Shown: positions 7,339 through 16,312, numbered from the stretch's first letter. The stretch is 58,296 nucleotides of DNA from Burkholderiales bacterium (GCA_030834275.1 JAURFP010000005.1:1-58296); one strand, 5' to 3'. Notes: generated by a model not told the origin, from the sequence alone. Program-made: numbers and translations.

Positions 7339-8559
7339 ATGAGTACTGAGTTCGCGATAAATTTCGGGGATATACAAAAGGCAGCTCAAGCGATCGAGCA
7401 GCATATCGTGCACACGCCTTTTCTGCGCTCTGAAACATTCTCCAGTTTGCTCGCCTCAGATGTATTTTTAAAGTTTGAAAATCTACAGTTTACTGCTTCG
7501 TTCAAGGAGCGTGGAGCCTTAAATCGAATCCTCAATTTATCCGAAAATGAAAAATCACTAGGCGTTATTGCTGCATCTGCTGGAAACCATGCGCAGGGTG
7601 TCGCCTATCATGCCGCTCGTTTTAAAATTCCATCGAAGATCGTGATGCCTCGCTTTGCTCCTTTGGTGAAGGTAGCGCACACGAGATCGCTAGGAGCTGA
7701 GGTGATTCTTTTTGGGGATAACTTTGACGAGGCTCGAGAGTACACCAAGGTTTTGGCGTTAGAGAGTGGCATGCAGTTCATTCATCCCTACGATGATCCG
7801 CTAGTGATGGCCGGGCAAGGAACGATAGCTATTGAAATGCTCTCGGCAGTGCCAGAGTTAGATTCCCTTATTGTGCCGATTGGTGGAGGTGGACTTATTT
7901 CTGGGGTTGCCGTAGCGGCGAAAGCGATCAAACCGGGCATTGAGATAATTGGAGTAGAAACTAAGCGATTTAGCTCTATGCATGATCTTGTAAAAGGTAC
8001 AACTTCTAAATATGGTGGAACGACGATAGCAGACGGTATAGCGGTCAAAGATCCAGGGAAGCTTACCTCCGTAGTCGTGAGAGACCTCGTTGATGACATA
8101 GTTCTTGTAGATGAGGGTGATATCGAGGAGTCGATGATTTGGTTATTAGAAATTGAGAAGACCTTAGTGGAGGGTGCGGGTGCTGCCGGATTGGCTGCGC
8201 TGAAACTTAATAAGTCGCGATTCCAAGGGAAAAAAATTGGACTAATTTTATGCGGGGGTAATGTTGATCCTCTGACCCTATCGGCCATTATTGAGAGAGG
8301 TATGGCACGGTCGGGTCGGCTTGCTCGATTGACGGTTCAAATGCCAGACCTGCCTGGTTCGCTCGCGGCAGTATCTAAAATTCTCGGAGAGAGTGATGCA
8401 AATATAGACGAGGTGCATCATCAGCGAACTTTTACTACGTTACCAGTACAGAGCGCAGAGGTTGAGATCGCAATTAAGACTCGAGATCACGACCATATCA
8501 GTGCCGTGGTCGACCGTTTAGAGAAAGAGGGTTTTGTTGTGAAAAAGACTAACGGCTAA
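7339..8559 (+). CDS. ilvA: threonine ammonia-lyase (catabolic-type, with one C-terminal ACT domain)
   Basis: PLP enzyme that deaminates L-threonine to 2-oxobutanoate and ammonia, feeding isoleucine synthesis or threonine breakdown. Of 406 residues, the PLP lysine is K56 in TASFKERGA, the phosphate-binding loop is VPIGGGGLISG (about 182), and LILCGGNVD lies near the end of the catalytic domain. Residues 330-406 form a single ACT domain (LTVQMPDLPGSLAAVSKIL), giving the TdcB-like plus one ACT layout rather than the two-ACT biosynthetic IlvA. The 3' end overlaps the convergent gene by 11 bases. Threonine aldolase and a D-threonine-aldolase-like enzyme elsewhere in the window share the threonine theme. 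Confidence 0.92.
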   Translation: MSTEFAINFGDIQKAAQAIEQHIVHTPFLRSETFSSLLASDVFLKFENLQFTASFKERGALNRILNLSENEKSLGVIAASAGNHAQGVAYHAARFKIPSKIVMPRFAPLVKVAHTRSLGAEVILFGDNFDEAREYTKVLALESGMQFIHPYDDPLVMAGQGTIAIEMLSAVPELDSLIVPIGGGGLISGVAVAAKAIKPGIEIIGVETKRFSSMHDLVKGTTSKYGGTTIADGIAVKDPGKLTSVVVRDLVDDIVLVDEGDIEESMIWLLEIEKTLVEGAGAAGLAALKLNKSRFQGKKIGLILCGGNVDPLTLSAIIERGMARSGRLARLTVQMPDLPGSLAAVSKILGESDANIDEVHHQRTFTTLPVQSAEVEIAIKTRDHDHISAVVDRLEKEGFVVKKTNG

Positions 8560-9151
8560 TTTTTTCCCTGACGAAGTCCAAACGATCTTGCCCCCAAAAC
8601 AATTCATTTTCAATAACGTAAGTGGGGACTCCAAATAGACCGAGCTCGATCGCCTCATCTGTGTTCTTTTCGTACTTTTGTTTAGTGGTTTCAGACTTTG
8701 CGAGTTTTATAATTGCGTAAGAGTCAAGTCCGGCCTCTTCAATAGTGGCGTTCAGTTCAGACTCATCTGCCATATTCTTGTTGTACACCCAGCATCCTTC
8801 AAAGAGACTGTTCGTTAGCGTCAGGGCACTGTCTATTCCAGAGTGCTCTTGACAGGCAATGATTGTGAGCGCAGCGAGGGTGGGGTTATAAGGAAAAAAT
8901 TTTGGCTCAATGGTGATTTCAGACTTGAGGAATGATTTCCATCTCCTGAGCTCCATGAGTCGATACTTTTGACGTTGTATGGGTCTTTGACCAAGAGGTA
9001 ACCCACCGGATGCGGAAAATAGTCGCGTTGGATCAATTGGCTTAAGAGAGACATCGGCACCCGCAGATTTTGCAATTTTACAAAATCGCTGATGTCCAAG
9101 ATAAGCCCAGGGAGACGCTGGGGACAGGAAGTATTCGATGTTTTTACTCAT
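8549..9151 (-). CDS. 2-hydroxychromene-2-carboxylate isomerase / DsbA-like thioredoxin-fold protein
   Basis: 200-residue protein of the HCCA isomerase branch of the DsbA superfamily, a glutathione-dependent kappa-class-GST-like fold. Seen: IEYFLSPASPWAYLGHQRF at the N-terminus, where SPASPW replaces the CxxC of true DsbA and supplies the serine, then a helical insertion, and the C-terminal GLFGVPTYVIENELFWGQDR with the cis-proline loop GVPT. The start at the ATG 9151 (MSKNIEYF) fits the family; a frame to 9196 only adds a poor extension. It could act on aromatic degradation intermediates, but no aromatic pathway genes are nearby, so the substrate is unassigned. Convergent 11-base overlap with threonine ammonia-lyase. 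Confidence 0.85.
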   Translation of the reverse strand: MSKNIEYFLSPASPWAYLGHQRFCKIAKSAGADVSLKPIDPTRLFSASGGLPLGQRPIQRQKYRLMELRRWKSFLKSEITIEPKFFPYNPTLAALTIIACQEHSGIDSALTLTNSLFEGCWVYNKNMADESELNATIEEAGLDSYAIIKLAKSETTKQKYEKNTDEAIELGLFGVPTYVIENELFWGQDRLDFVREKISR

Positions 9152-9216
9152 ATTAAATATCGTAGGGTTGGGGGTTTTAAACTTTGAGTCTAACATTGAA
9201 AAAGCGTGTTAGATTG

Positions 9217-10281
9217 ATGTTAACTTTTCAATCCGGGGGCGTGAGCTTGAGTGGGTTTAATGTAAAAAGTTTTTTGATGGGTTTGAGCCTTTTCTGGTTT
9301 TCAGTGAGTTTTACTCAAGCGGCGAGTCATGAGCTCAGGGTACACCACCCGCTACCAGTGGGCTCGACAATTCATCAACAAGTTTTATTGCCGTGGTGTG
9401 CACGCATCGAAGAGCTTTCCTCTGGCGATCTGAAGTGTCGAATCTTTCCCTCTATGCAGTTGGGCGGGACCGTTCCTCAATTAATCGATCAGGTTGAAGA
9501 TGGTGTCGTTGATATCATATGGACCCTGCCCGGTTACTCGCCTGGGAGATTTCTACGCTCAGAGGTTTTTGAGCTACCGTTCATGATTAGAGATGCGGAG
9601 GGGGCAAGTATTGCTCTTTGGCACTACATTAATGATCATGCGATGGAGGAATTCTCGGGGATGAAGTTGTTGGCTCTGCATGTGCATGGTGGTGGAGTCT
9701 TGCATATGACTGATACGCCAATTAGAACCCAGAAGGATCTTTCGAGAAAAAAAGTTAGGGCGCCAACACGTCAGACGACTAAGTTCCTTGCGATGTTGGG
9801 TGCAACCCCAGTTGGCATGCCTGTTCCGCAAGTCCCCGAAGCGCTCGCGAAAAAGGTAATAGAGGGTACATTACTACCGTACGAAGTCATGCCAGCGCTC
9901 AAAGTAAATGAATTAACAAGTTATCATAGTGAGCCCAGCGTTGGAGAGCCGAAGATTTACACTTCCACGTTTGTACTTGCTATGAGTAAACAGGCTTATG
10001 CCAAATTGTCAATGAAGTTGCAGGCGATAATCGATTCGGAGAGTGGAGAAGGATTGTCTGGAAAAATTGGCAAAATATTCGGCGATGCTGAAGATAAAAA
10101 TAGAGCAACGTTACCCGCTGATTCGATCAATGTGATCTCTAAATTAGAGTTAGATAAATGGAAAAAAATAAGTCTTCCGATACGAAAGAACTGGATACGG
10201 CAAATTGACAAGCTCGGTGGCGATGGGAATGCGCTTTTTACATCAGCCTCTGAATTGATCAAGCGTTATGAGGCGCGGTAA
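9217..10281 (+). CDS. TRAP transporter substrate-binding protein, DctP family (orphan)
   Basis: Periplasmic solute-binding protein. A signal peptide with core MGLSLFWFSVSF and cleavage after TQA precedes HELRVHHPLPVGSTIHQQVL, a typical DctP opening. PSMQLGGTVPQLIDQVEDG and the KKVRAPTR segment, which carries the ligand-carboxylate arginine, follow. Start choice is uncertain: ATG 9217, TTG 9184 and GTG 9241 all lie before the signal peptide, and a GGGGG tract at 9235-9239 favours a start near 9241-9247. No DctQ or DctM membrane partner is seen in the window, so it either pairs with a distant permease or has been co-opted. The ligand is unknown, probably a carboxylate. Confidence 0.88.
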   Translation: MLTFQSGGVSLSGFNVKSFLMGLSLFWFSVSFTQAASHELRVHHPLPVGSTIHQQVLLPWCARIEELSSGDLKCRIFPSMQLGGTVPQLIDQVEDGVVDIIWTLPGYSPGRFLRSEVFELPFMIRDAEGASIALWHYINDHAMEEFSGMKLLALHVHGGGVLHMTDTPIRTQKDLSRKKVRAPTRQTTKFLAMLGATPVGMPVPQVPEALAKKVIEGTLLPYEVMPALKVNELTSYHSEPSVGEPKIYTSTFVLAMSKQAYAKLSMKLQAIIDSESGEGLSGKIGKIFGDAEDKNRATLPADSINVISKLELDKWKKISLPIRKNWIRQIDKLGGDGNALFTSASELIKRYEAR

Positions 10282-10315
10282 AAAAAATTTTAGGTTGGTT
10301 ATGGATTACTCGTAT

Positions 10316-11437
10316 TTAGTTTTCACCCCACACGTCTCTCGCGACCCGTACAATTAGATCTAACTTTTGGCGTTGATTTTCATAGGCGATATCGTTGCCA
10401 TGAACCGTACTAGAGAAGCCGCATTGTGGTGATAAGGAGAGTTGCTCGAGCGGAACATAGGATGCGGCCTCCTCAATACGACGCTTTAGATCGGACTCGT
10501 TTTCAAGAGCCCCAACTTTGGTACTCACGATGCCAAGGACCACTTGTTTTCCTTTTGGAACATGGCGAAGGGGGGAGAATCCACCACTACGCTCATCATC
10601 GTACTCAAGAAAATACCCGTCTACATCTAATTCGTTAAACAGCACTTCCGCTACTGGTTCGTAGTCTCCTTCAGCTGCCCAGGCACTCTTAAAGTTTCCC
10701 CTGCAGAGGTGTATACAAACTCTCATTTGTTTTGGCTTCTCGGATATCGCGCTATTAATCAGTTGTGCATACTTGAGGGGTAGTTCGTCTGGGTTATCGC
10801 CACGCGACTGGACTCCCTCACGCATTTTTGGGTCGCATAGGTAAGCGAGATTCGTGTCATCCATTTGCAGGTAGGTGCAGCCCGCCTCCGCAAGCGTTTG
10901 AAGTTCTGTTCTGTAACATTGAGCGACATCCTCGTAAAAATGTGGTTCAAGTTCTGGATACGCTTCTTGAGAGATGGCGCTCCGCCCGCCTCGGAAGTGG
11001 AGCATTGTCGGTGAGGGGATACACACTTTCGCCGTTGAGGTGCTCGAAATGACCGAGTTAAGGTATTGGAAATCCTCTAGTTGAATCGGCTTTGCGTGTT
11101 TCAACCGACTTTTTACTTTCATCACTGGGGGTGAAAAATCAATGTTGCCATCTTTACTTCTAAAGCTAACTTGAATCCCACCTGACGTCTCAACCCCATC
11201 AAGTTTTTCTAGAAAATCTACATGGAAATACGTGCGTCTGAATTCACCATCCGTGATACCTTTCAGACCGATATCTTCCTGAAATTTGACGATCTCGGAT
11301 ATCGCTCGATTCTCCTCGATTCGCAGTGCTTCGGCAGAAATTTTCCCATCTCGATACGATTGCCTCGCCTCGATCAGGTATTGCGGTCTCAAAAAGCTGC
11401 CGACATGATCGGCTCGGTATGGTGCGAGAGTCGCCAT
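10316..11437 (-). CDS. cobalamin-independent methionine synthase-like (MetE C-terminal domain / YxjG type) methyltransferase
   Basis: 373-residue zinc methyltransferase of the MetE C-terminal (UROD/MetE-like TIM barrel) family without the MetE N-terminal half. Seen: ADHVGSFLRP near the N-terminus, GITDGEFRR (about 60-68), YLQMDDTNLAYL in mid-protein, zinc ligand pair HxC in VCIHLCRGN, and the final cysteine in SLSPQCGFSS. These match the usual H, C, E, C set. Such short proteins transfer methyl groups to homocysteine or a thiol using an unknown donor. The start is the ATG at 11437. It lies downstream of the DUF4399 gene on the same strand... in reverse order: DUF4399 starts 36 bases beyond its 5' side and reads toward lower coordinates after a separate start. 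Confidence 0.87.
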   Translation of the reverse strand: MATLAPYRADHVGSFLRPQYLIEARQSYRDGKISAEALRIEENRAISEIVKFQEDIGLKGITDGEFRRTYFHVDFLEKLDGVETSGGIQVSFRSKDGNIDFSPPVMKVKSRLKHAKPIQLEDFQYLNSVISSTSTAKVCIPSPTMLHFRGGRSAISQEAYPELEPHFYEDVAQCYRTELQTLAEAGCTYLQMDDTNLAYLCDPKMREGVQSRGDNPDELPLKYAQLINSAISEKPKQMRVCIHLCRGNFKSAWAAEGDYEPVAEVLFNELDVDGYFLEYDDERSGGFSPLRHVPKGKQVVLGIVSTKVGALENESDLKRRIEEAASYVPLEQLSLSPQCGFSSTVHGNDIAYENQRQKLDLIVRVARDVWGEN

Positions 11438-11473
11438 AGTCCTATCTCTTCCTAATTCTTTCGTAAAAGTGAA

Positions 11474-11893
11474 TTACTTCACAGTTATGGTTATCTTCTT
11501 GGACGTAATCGCTGGGTTATGGGGAATGTGTACCTTGTCCCCCAGAATCAGTTGAAGAGTGTGCGCCCCGGGTTTCAAGTTCAGCACGGTCTCAGTTTGT
11601 CCGCCTCCAAAGTGTTTGTGATTGTCGTCAGCTGGGACTGGTTGATCAAAATTTGGAAGGTCGGTATCAATGATTAGGTGATGATGTCCTGTGTTTGGTT
11701 TATCTACACCTGCAGGCGCTACCCCCATTCCCTTTAGACCAAATTTAACTGTCACTGGGCCTGAGATAACATCGCCATCTTGCGGTGATATGAAGTACAC
11801 CTCAGCATCCGATGGTGCGGGGGTTTCTCCGGCCCATACTGGTGCTAAAACAAGTCCTAAGGCGACAAATAAGGCCACTCGAAAAAATTTCAT
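11474..11893 (-). CDS. DUF4399 domain-containing exported protein
   Basis: Small secreted protein of 139 residues. The signal peptide has hydrophobic core VALFVALGLVLAPVWA and cleavage near AGE. The mature part carries the DUF4399 pattern: VYFISPQDGDVISGPVTVKFGL, GHHHLIID (three consecutive histidines), HFGGGQTET and the C-terminal HTLQLILGDKVHIPHNP (motifs shown as key parts). It looks like a small beta-sandwich that could bind metal through the histidines. The family has no known function. A GGGG-rich Shine-Dalgarno precedes the ATG at 11893. The MetE-like gene lies 36 bases downstream, so the two may be cotranscribed. Confidence 0.8.
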   Translation of the reverse strand: MKFFRVALFVALGLVLAPVWAGETPAPSDAEVYFISPQDGDVISGPVTVKFGLKGMGVAPAGVDKPNTGHHHLIIDTDLPNFDQPVPADDNHKHFGGGQTETVLNLKPGAHTLQLILGDKVHIPHNPAITSKKITITVK

Positions 11894-12037
11894 ATTCCCC
11901 CCGGTTAATTGAAAGTTTAGTTATGCAGAGTAAATGGTAACTCACCATCGAATGACACGATATTTTTCCAAAAATTGCAAAGTAATCGCTGAGGTAAGGC
12001 ACTCGTTTCTTTCCGTAGAACGGAGTAAGCAAGGGTG

Positions 12038-12066
12038 TTCCAAAAAATAGTTGCATAGCTTATAAT
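12038..12066 (+). promoter_or_regulatory. candidate sigma-70 promoter of the marR-emrAB operon
   Basis: A perfect TATAAT at 12061-12066 is preceded after 17 bases by TTCCAA at 12038-12043, a weak -35. It sits about 50 bases before the MarR start and abuts a palindrome, as expected for an autoregulated MarR operon. Confidence 0.5.
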
Positions 12067-12077
12067 TGCCTAGACAA
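12066..12077. promoter_or_regulatory. candidate MarR operator
   Basis: TTGCCTAGACAA is a 12-base inverted repeat with one mismatched pair (10 of 12 positions symmetric). It begins at the last base of the -10 hexamer, so a bound dimer would block transcription start. TTG-CAA half sites of this size are common for MarR dimers. Inferred autoregulation of the efflux operon. Confidence 0.5.
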
Positions 12078-12115
12078 CATTAATTTTGACGGCTATCTGG
12101 CGAGGATCAAGGATT

Positions 12116-12592
12116 TTGCTTAAAGAGGATCTCTCTAGAAATTTTGGATTTATTCTTCATGACGTGGCGAGACTGTTAAGGGTTAGTTACGACAGGAGAA
12201 TGCGTGCGCTTGGTCTAACCAGGTCTCAGTGGTGGGTCTTGACTCACCTATACCGGAATGAGGGACTCACGCAGTCTGAGCTTGCTGACCTTCTCGAAAT
12301 AGAGAGGCCGACGCTCGGAAGAATGCTAGATCGTATGTCCGCGAGCGGGTTGATCCGTAGGGAAGAGGACTCGAAAGATCGACGAATGAAGCGGGTCTAT
12401 CTCGGCGAGAATATTGAGTCCGCGATGAAGGCGATGCGCGGAGCTGCGGCTGAAATGCGCCGAGATGCGTTAGCTGGTTTGAGTGATGACCAGCAAACGG
12501 AATTTGTAGACCTTTTGTTATCCATAAAAACAAACCTAACGTCCTTGGAGAATTTTTCCGACGGATCGCAATCAGTTAAAAAAGGAAAGTGA
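12116..12592 (+). CDS. MarR family transcriptional regulator
   Basis: Winged-helix repressor of the MarR/SlyA family, about 158 residues. Seen: an N-terminal dimerisation helix, the LTRSQWWVLTHLYRNEGLTQSELADLL segment (helix-turn-helix entry and recognition helix ERPTLGRMLDRM; key parts only) and the wing SKDRRMKRVYL. The start is uncertain. The TTG at 12116 has a CGAGGA at 12101-12106 as possible ribosome site, while a TTG at 12086 gives ten more residues. It is the first gene of an operon with EmrA- and EmrB-like genes, 7 bases upstream of EmrA, so it probably represses efflux and responds to a phenolic or hydrophobic ligand. The candidate operator is at 12066-12077. Confidence 0.9.
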   Translation: MLKEDLSRNFGFILHDVARLLRVSYDRRMRALGLTRSQWWVLTHLYRNEGLTQSELADLLEIERPTLGRMLDRMSASGLIRREEDSKDRRMKRVYLGENIESAMKAMRGAAAEMRRDALAGLSDDQQTEFVDLLLSIKTNLTSLENFSDGSQSVKKGK

Positions 12593-12599
12593 CAAGAAA

Positions 12600-13727
12600 A
12601 TGATCGACGTTTCAGAGAAGAGAATCTATGGCGTTGTGCTGACTTTGATACGGCTTTTCTTTATTGTTGTATTGCCGATCTTGCTAGCTTTGGCTGGGCT
12701 CTACTTTTACTCTCATGGAGGAGAATTGGTGGAGACCGAAAATGCATATGTGAAGTCAGATGTCATTATGGTGAGTCCAGAATTGCCTGGGCGGGTAACC
12801 AATGTTGAAGTAGTTGATAACCAGTACATTGAAAAAGGTGCGTTACTTTTTGCAATCGAGTACCAAGGGCATGTAGTCGATCAGGAGAAGGCGACTGCTC
12901 AAATGAATATGGTGAGAGTTGAGGTTGCTGGTCTTAAGGCTGATCACCAAGCGGCGAAAGTTGAGCGGCAAGAAGTGCTTTCTCATATCGCATTTTTGGA
13001 AAAGCAGTTCAAGCGACAGCAACGTCTTCAAGAAGCAGGGATGGGCCGGGCGGACCAATACGATGAAGCGCTTTATCAACTGGAGCTGGCTAGGGCAAAA
13101 CTTGTCACTCTTGACGAAAAAATTAAAAAGATCTTAGCTGGTCTGATGGGGGATGCGAGCCTGAATCCTGAGAAGCATCCAAAATATCTGGAAGCAAAAG
13201 CGACATTTGATCGTGCAGATCTCAATATCAAAGATTCTTTCACGTATGCTCCAGAGTCTGGAATTGTTAGCAATATGAAGTTGCAAAAAGGTGAATTTGT
13301 TCATAAAGGCGCAAATATTTTTGCGATTATCGTGAGTGACAAGGTTTGGATTGAAGCGAACTACAAGGAAACTCAGTTGACCTGGATGAAGGAAGGGCAA
13401 ACAGTTCACATCGAGGCGGATGCCTACCCCCATCTTAAGTGGCAAGGCACTGTTGCGACAATAGCGCCAGCGACTGGGGCAGAATTTGCAATCCTTCCTC
13501 CGCAAAATGCCACAGGTAATTGGGTCAAAGTTGTACAGCGGGTACCGGTTTTGATTGATGTGGATCAGCCTGAGGGTTACCCGCCCCTGCGAGCGGGAAT
13601 GACGGTGACTGTGGGAGTTGAAACTGGAGTCAGTCGAGGGCTCCCCGGTCCGCTTAGAAAAATGGTAAGAATGGGTTTATTGCCCGACTTTCTAGAGCCT
13701 CGTAATTCGTCAAACGGGGATCACTAA
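12600..13727 (+). CDS. emrA: HlyD-family membrane fusion protein, EmrA-like
   Basis: Periplasmic adaptor of a tripartite drug efflux pump. 375 residues: one N-terminal membrane segment (about 12-35), the first lipoyl half VMVSPELPGRVTNVEVVDNQYIEKG (key: GRVTNVEV), a long alpha-hairpin (about 95-170), and the second lipoyl half APESGIVSNMKLQKGEFV, then the beta-barrel ending in PLRAGMTVTVGVETG. It links the inner-membrane transporter encoded next to an outer-membrane TolC-like channel, which is not in the window. The ATG is 7 bases after the MarR stop. Operon context and length fit EmrA. Confidence 0.9.
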   Translation: MIDVSEKRIYGVVLTLIRLFFIVVLPILLALAGLYFYSHGGELVETENAYVKSDVIMVSPELPGRVTNVEVVDNQYIEKGALLFAIEYQGHVVDQEKATAQMNMVRVEVAGLKADHQAAKVERQEVLSHIAFLEKQFKRQQRLQEAGMGRADQYDEALYQLELARAKLVTLDEKIKKILAGLMGDASLNPEKHPKYLEAKATFDRADLNIKDSFTYAPESGIVSNMKLQKGEFVHKGANIFAIIVSDKVWIEANYKETQLTWMKEGQTVHIEADAYPHLKWQGTVATIAPATGAEFAILPPQNATGNWVKVVQRVPVLIDVDQPEGYPPLRAGMTVTVGVETGVSRGLPGPLRKMVRMGLLPDFLEPRNSSNGDH

Positions 13728-13742
13728 AAAGAGGGCGCTCTC

Positions 13743-15296
13743 TTGAATGCGAACGGAAAGTCAAAGGTCGCGCACCCTTGGCTCATCACTTTCTCGGTCA
13801 TATTGGCATCGTTTCTGTATTCGATTGATTGGACGATTGCGGTCGTAGCGTTGCCGCACATGCAAGGTGCTTTTTCTGCAACACAGGATCAGGTCGCCTG
13901 GGTGATTACATCCTACATCGTAGCGTCGGCCATTATTCTCCCAACATCGGGCTGGCTTAGTTCACGTTTCGGGAGAAAACGTATCTTCTCTTCTGCGGTT
14001 GTGGGGTTTGCTGTTTCGTCAGTTTTTTGTGGGGCCGCTAACTCTCTCGAAGTCGAGGTTTTTGCTCGTATCGCTCAAGGCATGAGTGGTGCGTTTTTGG
14101 TTCCACTGTCTTTATCAATCGTTTTAGATACGTTTCCTAAAAAACAGCATCCGCTAGCGTTATCTGTCTGGGGACTTTCCTGGTCGGGGGCTTTAATCGG
14201 TCCGACCCTGGGCGGATATCTCACCGAGTATTTCTCTTGGAGATACATTTTTTATATTAATCTACCCATTGGAATTATTGCCTTAATCGGAGTTTTATTA
14301 TTTTTACCAGAGACCAAGAAAGACAAAACTCTCAAACTTGATTGGTTTGGATTCCTTACTCTTGCAGTGGGTATAGGGTCCCTTCAAATGATGCTTGATA
14401 GAGGGCAACGGCTCGATTGGTTCGAATCTGGTGAGATTATCTTTGAGTGCTGTCTCGCCGGTGTTGCGTTTTATATGTTTAATGCCCATGTGATGACTCG
14501 AAAAAATCCGTTTTTAGATCCGCGCTTATTCCTTGAGAGAAATTTTTTCTTAGCACTGGTACTCGTATCGTTCTACGGACTTTTGACCGTCCCGCCGATG
14601 GTTTTGATGCCTACCTTCCTCGAAAACCTCATTGGTTATCAAATTGATGATGTCGGTTTACTTCAATCATCCCGTGGGGTGGGAGTGATTCTTGCGATGT
14701 TTGCGGCGGGCAGGATGACGGGACGCGTGAGTTTGAAGATACAAATATCCTTTGGTTTACTGTGCCTAGGTGTATCGAGTGGGGTCATGGCGACTTGGAC
14801 CGCTGCCGTCAGTGCATGGCCAATCGTATGGACAGGGTTTGTGAGTGGAATTGGTGCGGGAATTTTGATGGTTCCAACCCAAGTGGTGGCCTTCTCGCGA
14901 GTCGATGCGATCAAGCGTAATGAAGCGGCTGCGGTTTTCAATTTGGTGAGGACGATGTTTAGTAGTATTGGGATCTCTCTGATCCTCGCACTTTTCGTAT
15001 ACGTTAGTGCTACAGGAAGAACAGAATTGGTCGAACATGTTTCTCCATTCAACCCAGCAATAACTGATTTACCAACGTCCTCAATGAGCTACTCGCTCAA
15101 CGAGTGGAAAGGTCTTAAGTTACTCGAGAAAGAGATAGATCGTCAGTCCGCGGTCCTAGGGTATAACGCCAGTTTTATGATTCTATCGATCTTGTCATTT
15201 TTAGCGATGCCTCTCGTATTTTTGCTAGGCAGAGTTGAAGATTCGACTAAAACCGACGGTGATGATGACGTGAAGGAGATTGTCATACCCGAATGA
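13743..15296 (+). CDS. emrB: DHA2 family multidrug efflux MFS transporter, EmrB-like
   Basis: 517-residue inner-membrane transporter with about fourteen hydrophobic segments, the drug:H+ antiporter 2 type. Seen: SIDWTIAVVALPHMQGAF (DHA2 signature in TM1, with the D-x-T-I-V-N-like motif), motif A GWLSSRFGRKR and the motif C-like WSGALIGPTLGGYLTE. Start is a TTG at 13743 with a clear AGAGGG at 13730-13735 seven bases before it; no in-frame ATG exists near. It is the last gene of the MarR-EmrA-EmrB operon. Substrates are likely hydrophobic toxicants, but specificity cannot be read from sequence. Confidence 0.92.
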   Translation: MNANGKSKVAHPWLITFSVILASFLYSIDWTIAVVALPHMQGAFSATQDQVAWVITSYIVASAIILPTSGWLSSRFGRKRIFSSAVVGFAVSSVFCGAANSLEVEVFARIAQGMSGAFLVPLSLSIVLDTFPKKQHPLALSVWGLSWSGALIGPTLGGYLTEYFSWRYIFYINLPIGIIALIGVLLFLPETKKDKTLKLDWFGFLTLAVGIGSLQMMLDRGQRLDWFESGEIIFECCLAGVAFYMFNAHVMTRKNPFLDPRLFLERNFFLALVLVSFYGLLTVPPMVLMPTFLENLIGYQIDDVGLLQSSRGVGVILAMFAAGRMTGRVSLKIQISFGLLCLGVSSGVMATWTAAVSAWPIVWTGFVSGIGAGILMVPTQVVAFSRVDAIKRNEAAAVFNLVRTMFSSIGISLILALFVYVSATGRTELVEHVSPFNPAITDLPTSSMSYSLNEWKGLKLLEKEIDRQSAVLGYNASFMILSILSFLAMPLVFLLGRVEDSTKTDGDDDVKEIVIPE

Positions 15297-15310
15297 GTAC
15301 AGTGAGGGGC

Positions 15311-16312
15311 CTATCCGTTTAAGCTAAACGCATCGGCCAGTAATTCATAAGATTTAAGGCGAGTGCGGTATTCTCCAGTAATCGTTATTGCCATGAGTTC
15401 ATCGACTTCGTAGCTCTGTGCCAGGGATAATAGTTGTTCGCGAACACTGTCTGGTGTTCCAATAACAACGCGACTCCTTTCGCGTAAGGCAATTTCTTTT
15501 TCGTGCTCGGAGTACTCCCACGCAATCGCCTCCTCGGTCGTCAACACTTCTGACTCTCTACCTGTCGCCATCATTACCCTGCGATGATCAATGGATGCAG
15601 TAAGACGTTCCGCCTCGATTTCTGATTCGGCACAGATCACGAAAATACAAACCATCGACTGGGGTACTTTTTCGACTGGGGATGAAGAGAAATTAGCGCG
15701 ATAGTGACGCGAGACGATATCACCGCCATTTGGATTAATGAAATGAGCAAAAGCAAACCGTAACCCTAATTGAGCCGCTAAGGCAGCGCTGTAGTCTGAA
15801 GAGCCAAGTAGCCACACCTCGGGAGCGCCTTGTCCAGTCGGCATTGCCGCCACTCGATGAAAAGGATGCTCTTCCGGAATGCTGTTGTTTAGCCAGTTGA
15901 CCAAATCCACAACTTGATAAGGAAATTGATCCGCTGAGTAGAAGGCATTTGCGTTAATAGCCTTCGCGGTGAGCATATCTCCGCCAGGAGCTCGCCCAAT
16001 TCCCAAATCTACTCTTCCAGGGAATAGCGCTTCCTGCATCCGAAAGGTTTCTGCTACTTTTGCAGCGCTGTAGTAGGGGAGTAGCACCCCTCCGGTTCCG
16101 ATGCGAATTCGATTTGTTCTCGATCCTATAGCTGTTAAGAGAATTTCAGGGCACGGGTCTGCCAATCCTCGCATGTTGTGATGTTCTGCTAACCAGTAGC
16201 GATGAAATCCTAATTCCTCTGCTCGTATTGCGAGGTCGACCGTTTCTTGGATAGCTTGGCTCGGAGAGTAGCCTTTAATGATTGGGGATTGGTCTAGTAC
16301 GGAGAGTCTCAT
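15311..16312 (-). CDS. LLM-class flavin-dependent oxidoreductase (luciferase-like, MsnO8-type)
   Basis: 333-residue flavin-dependent monooxygenase-like protein with the bacterial luciferase TIM barrel. Seen: the N-terminal LSVLDQSPI, RYWLAEHHN (about 38-46), GTGGVLLPYYSAAKVAE, and PGRVDLGIGRAPGGD (about 100), all typical of the large single-subunit subgroup annotated as MsnO8-like. The protein would use reduced FMN and O2, but its substrate is unknown. It is convergent with emrB, 14 bases away, with no obvious terminator between. The start is the ATG at 16312. Family assignment is firm; the physiological role is not. Confidence 0.9.
   Translation of the reverse strand: MRLSVLDQSPIIKGYSPSQAIQETVDLAIRAEELGFHRYWLAEHHNMRGLADPCPEILLTAIGSRTNRIRIGTGGVLLPYYSAAKVAETFRMQEALFPGRVDLGIGRAPGGDMLTAKAINANAFYSADQFPYQVVDLVNWLNNSIPEEHPFHRVAAMPTGQGAPEVWLLGSSDYSAALAAQLGLRFAFAHFINPNGGDIVSRHYRANFSSSPVEKVPQSMVCIFVICAESEIEAERLTASIDHRRVMMATGRESEVLTTEEAIAWEYSEHEKEIALRERSRVVIGTPDSVREQLLSLAQSYEVDELMAITITGEYRTRLKSYELLADAFSLNG

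Noticed and set aside
7788-8288. Long minus-strand open frame inside threonine ammonia-lyase
   Set aside because: Serine-rich, low-complexity shadow of a clear PLP enzyme; no start signal or family pattern.
11802-12056. Minus-strand frame across the DUF4399 promoter region
   Set aside because: Overlaps the signal peptide of DUF4399 and the MarR promoter; composition is not protein-like.
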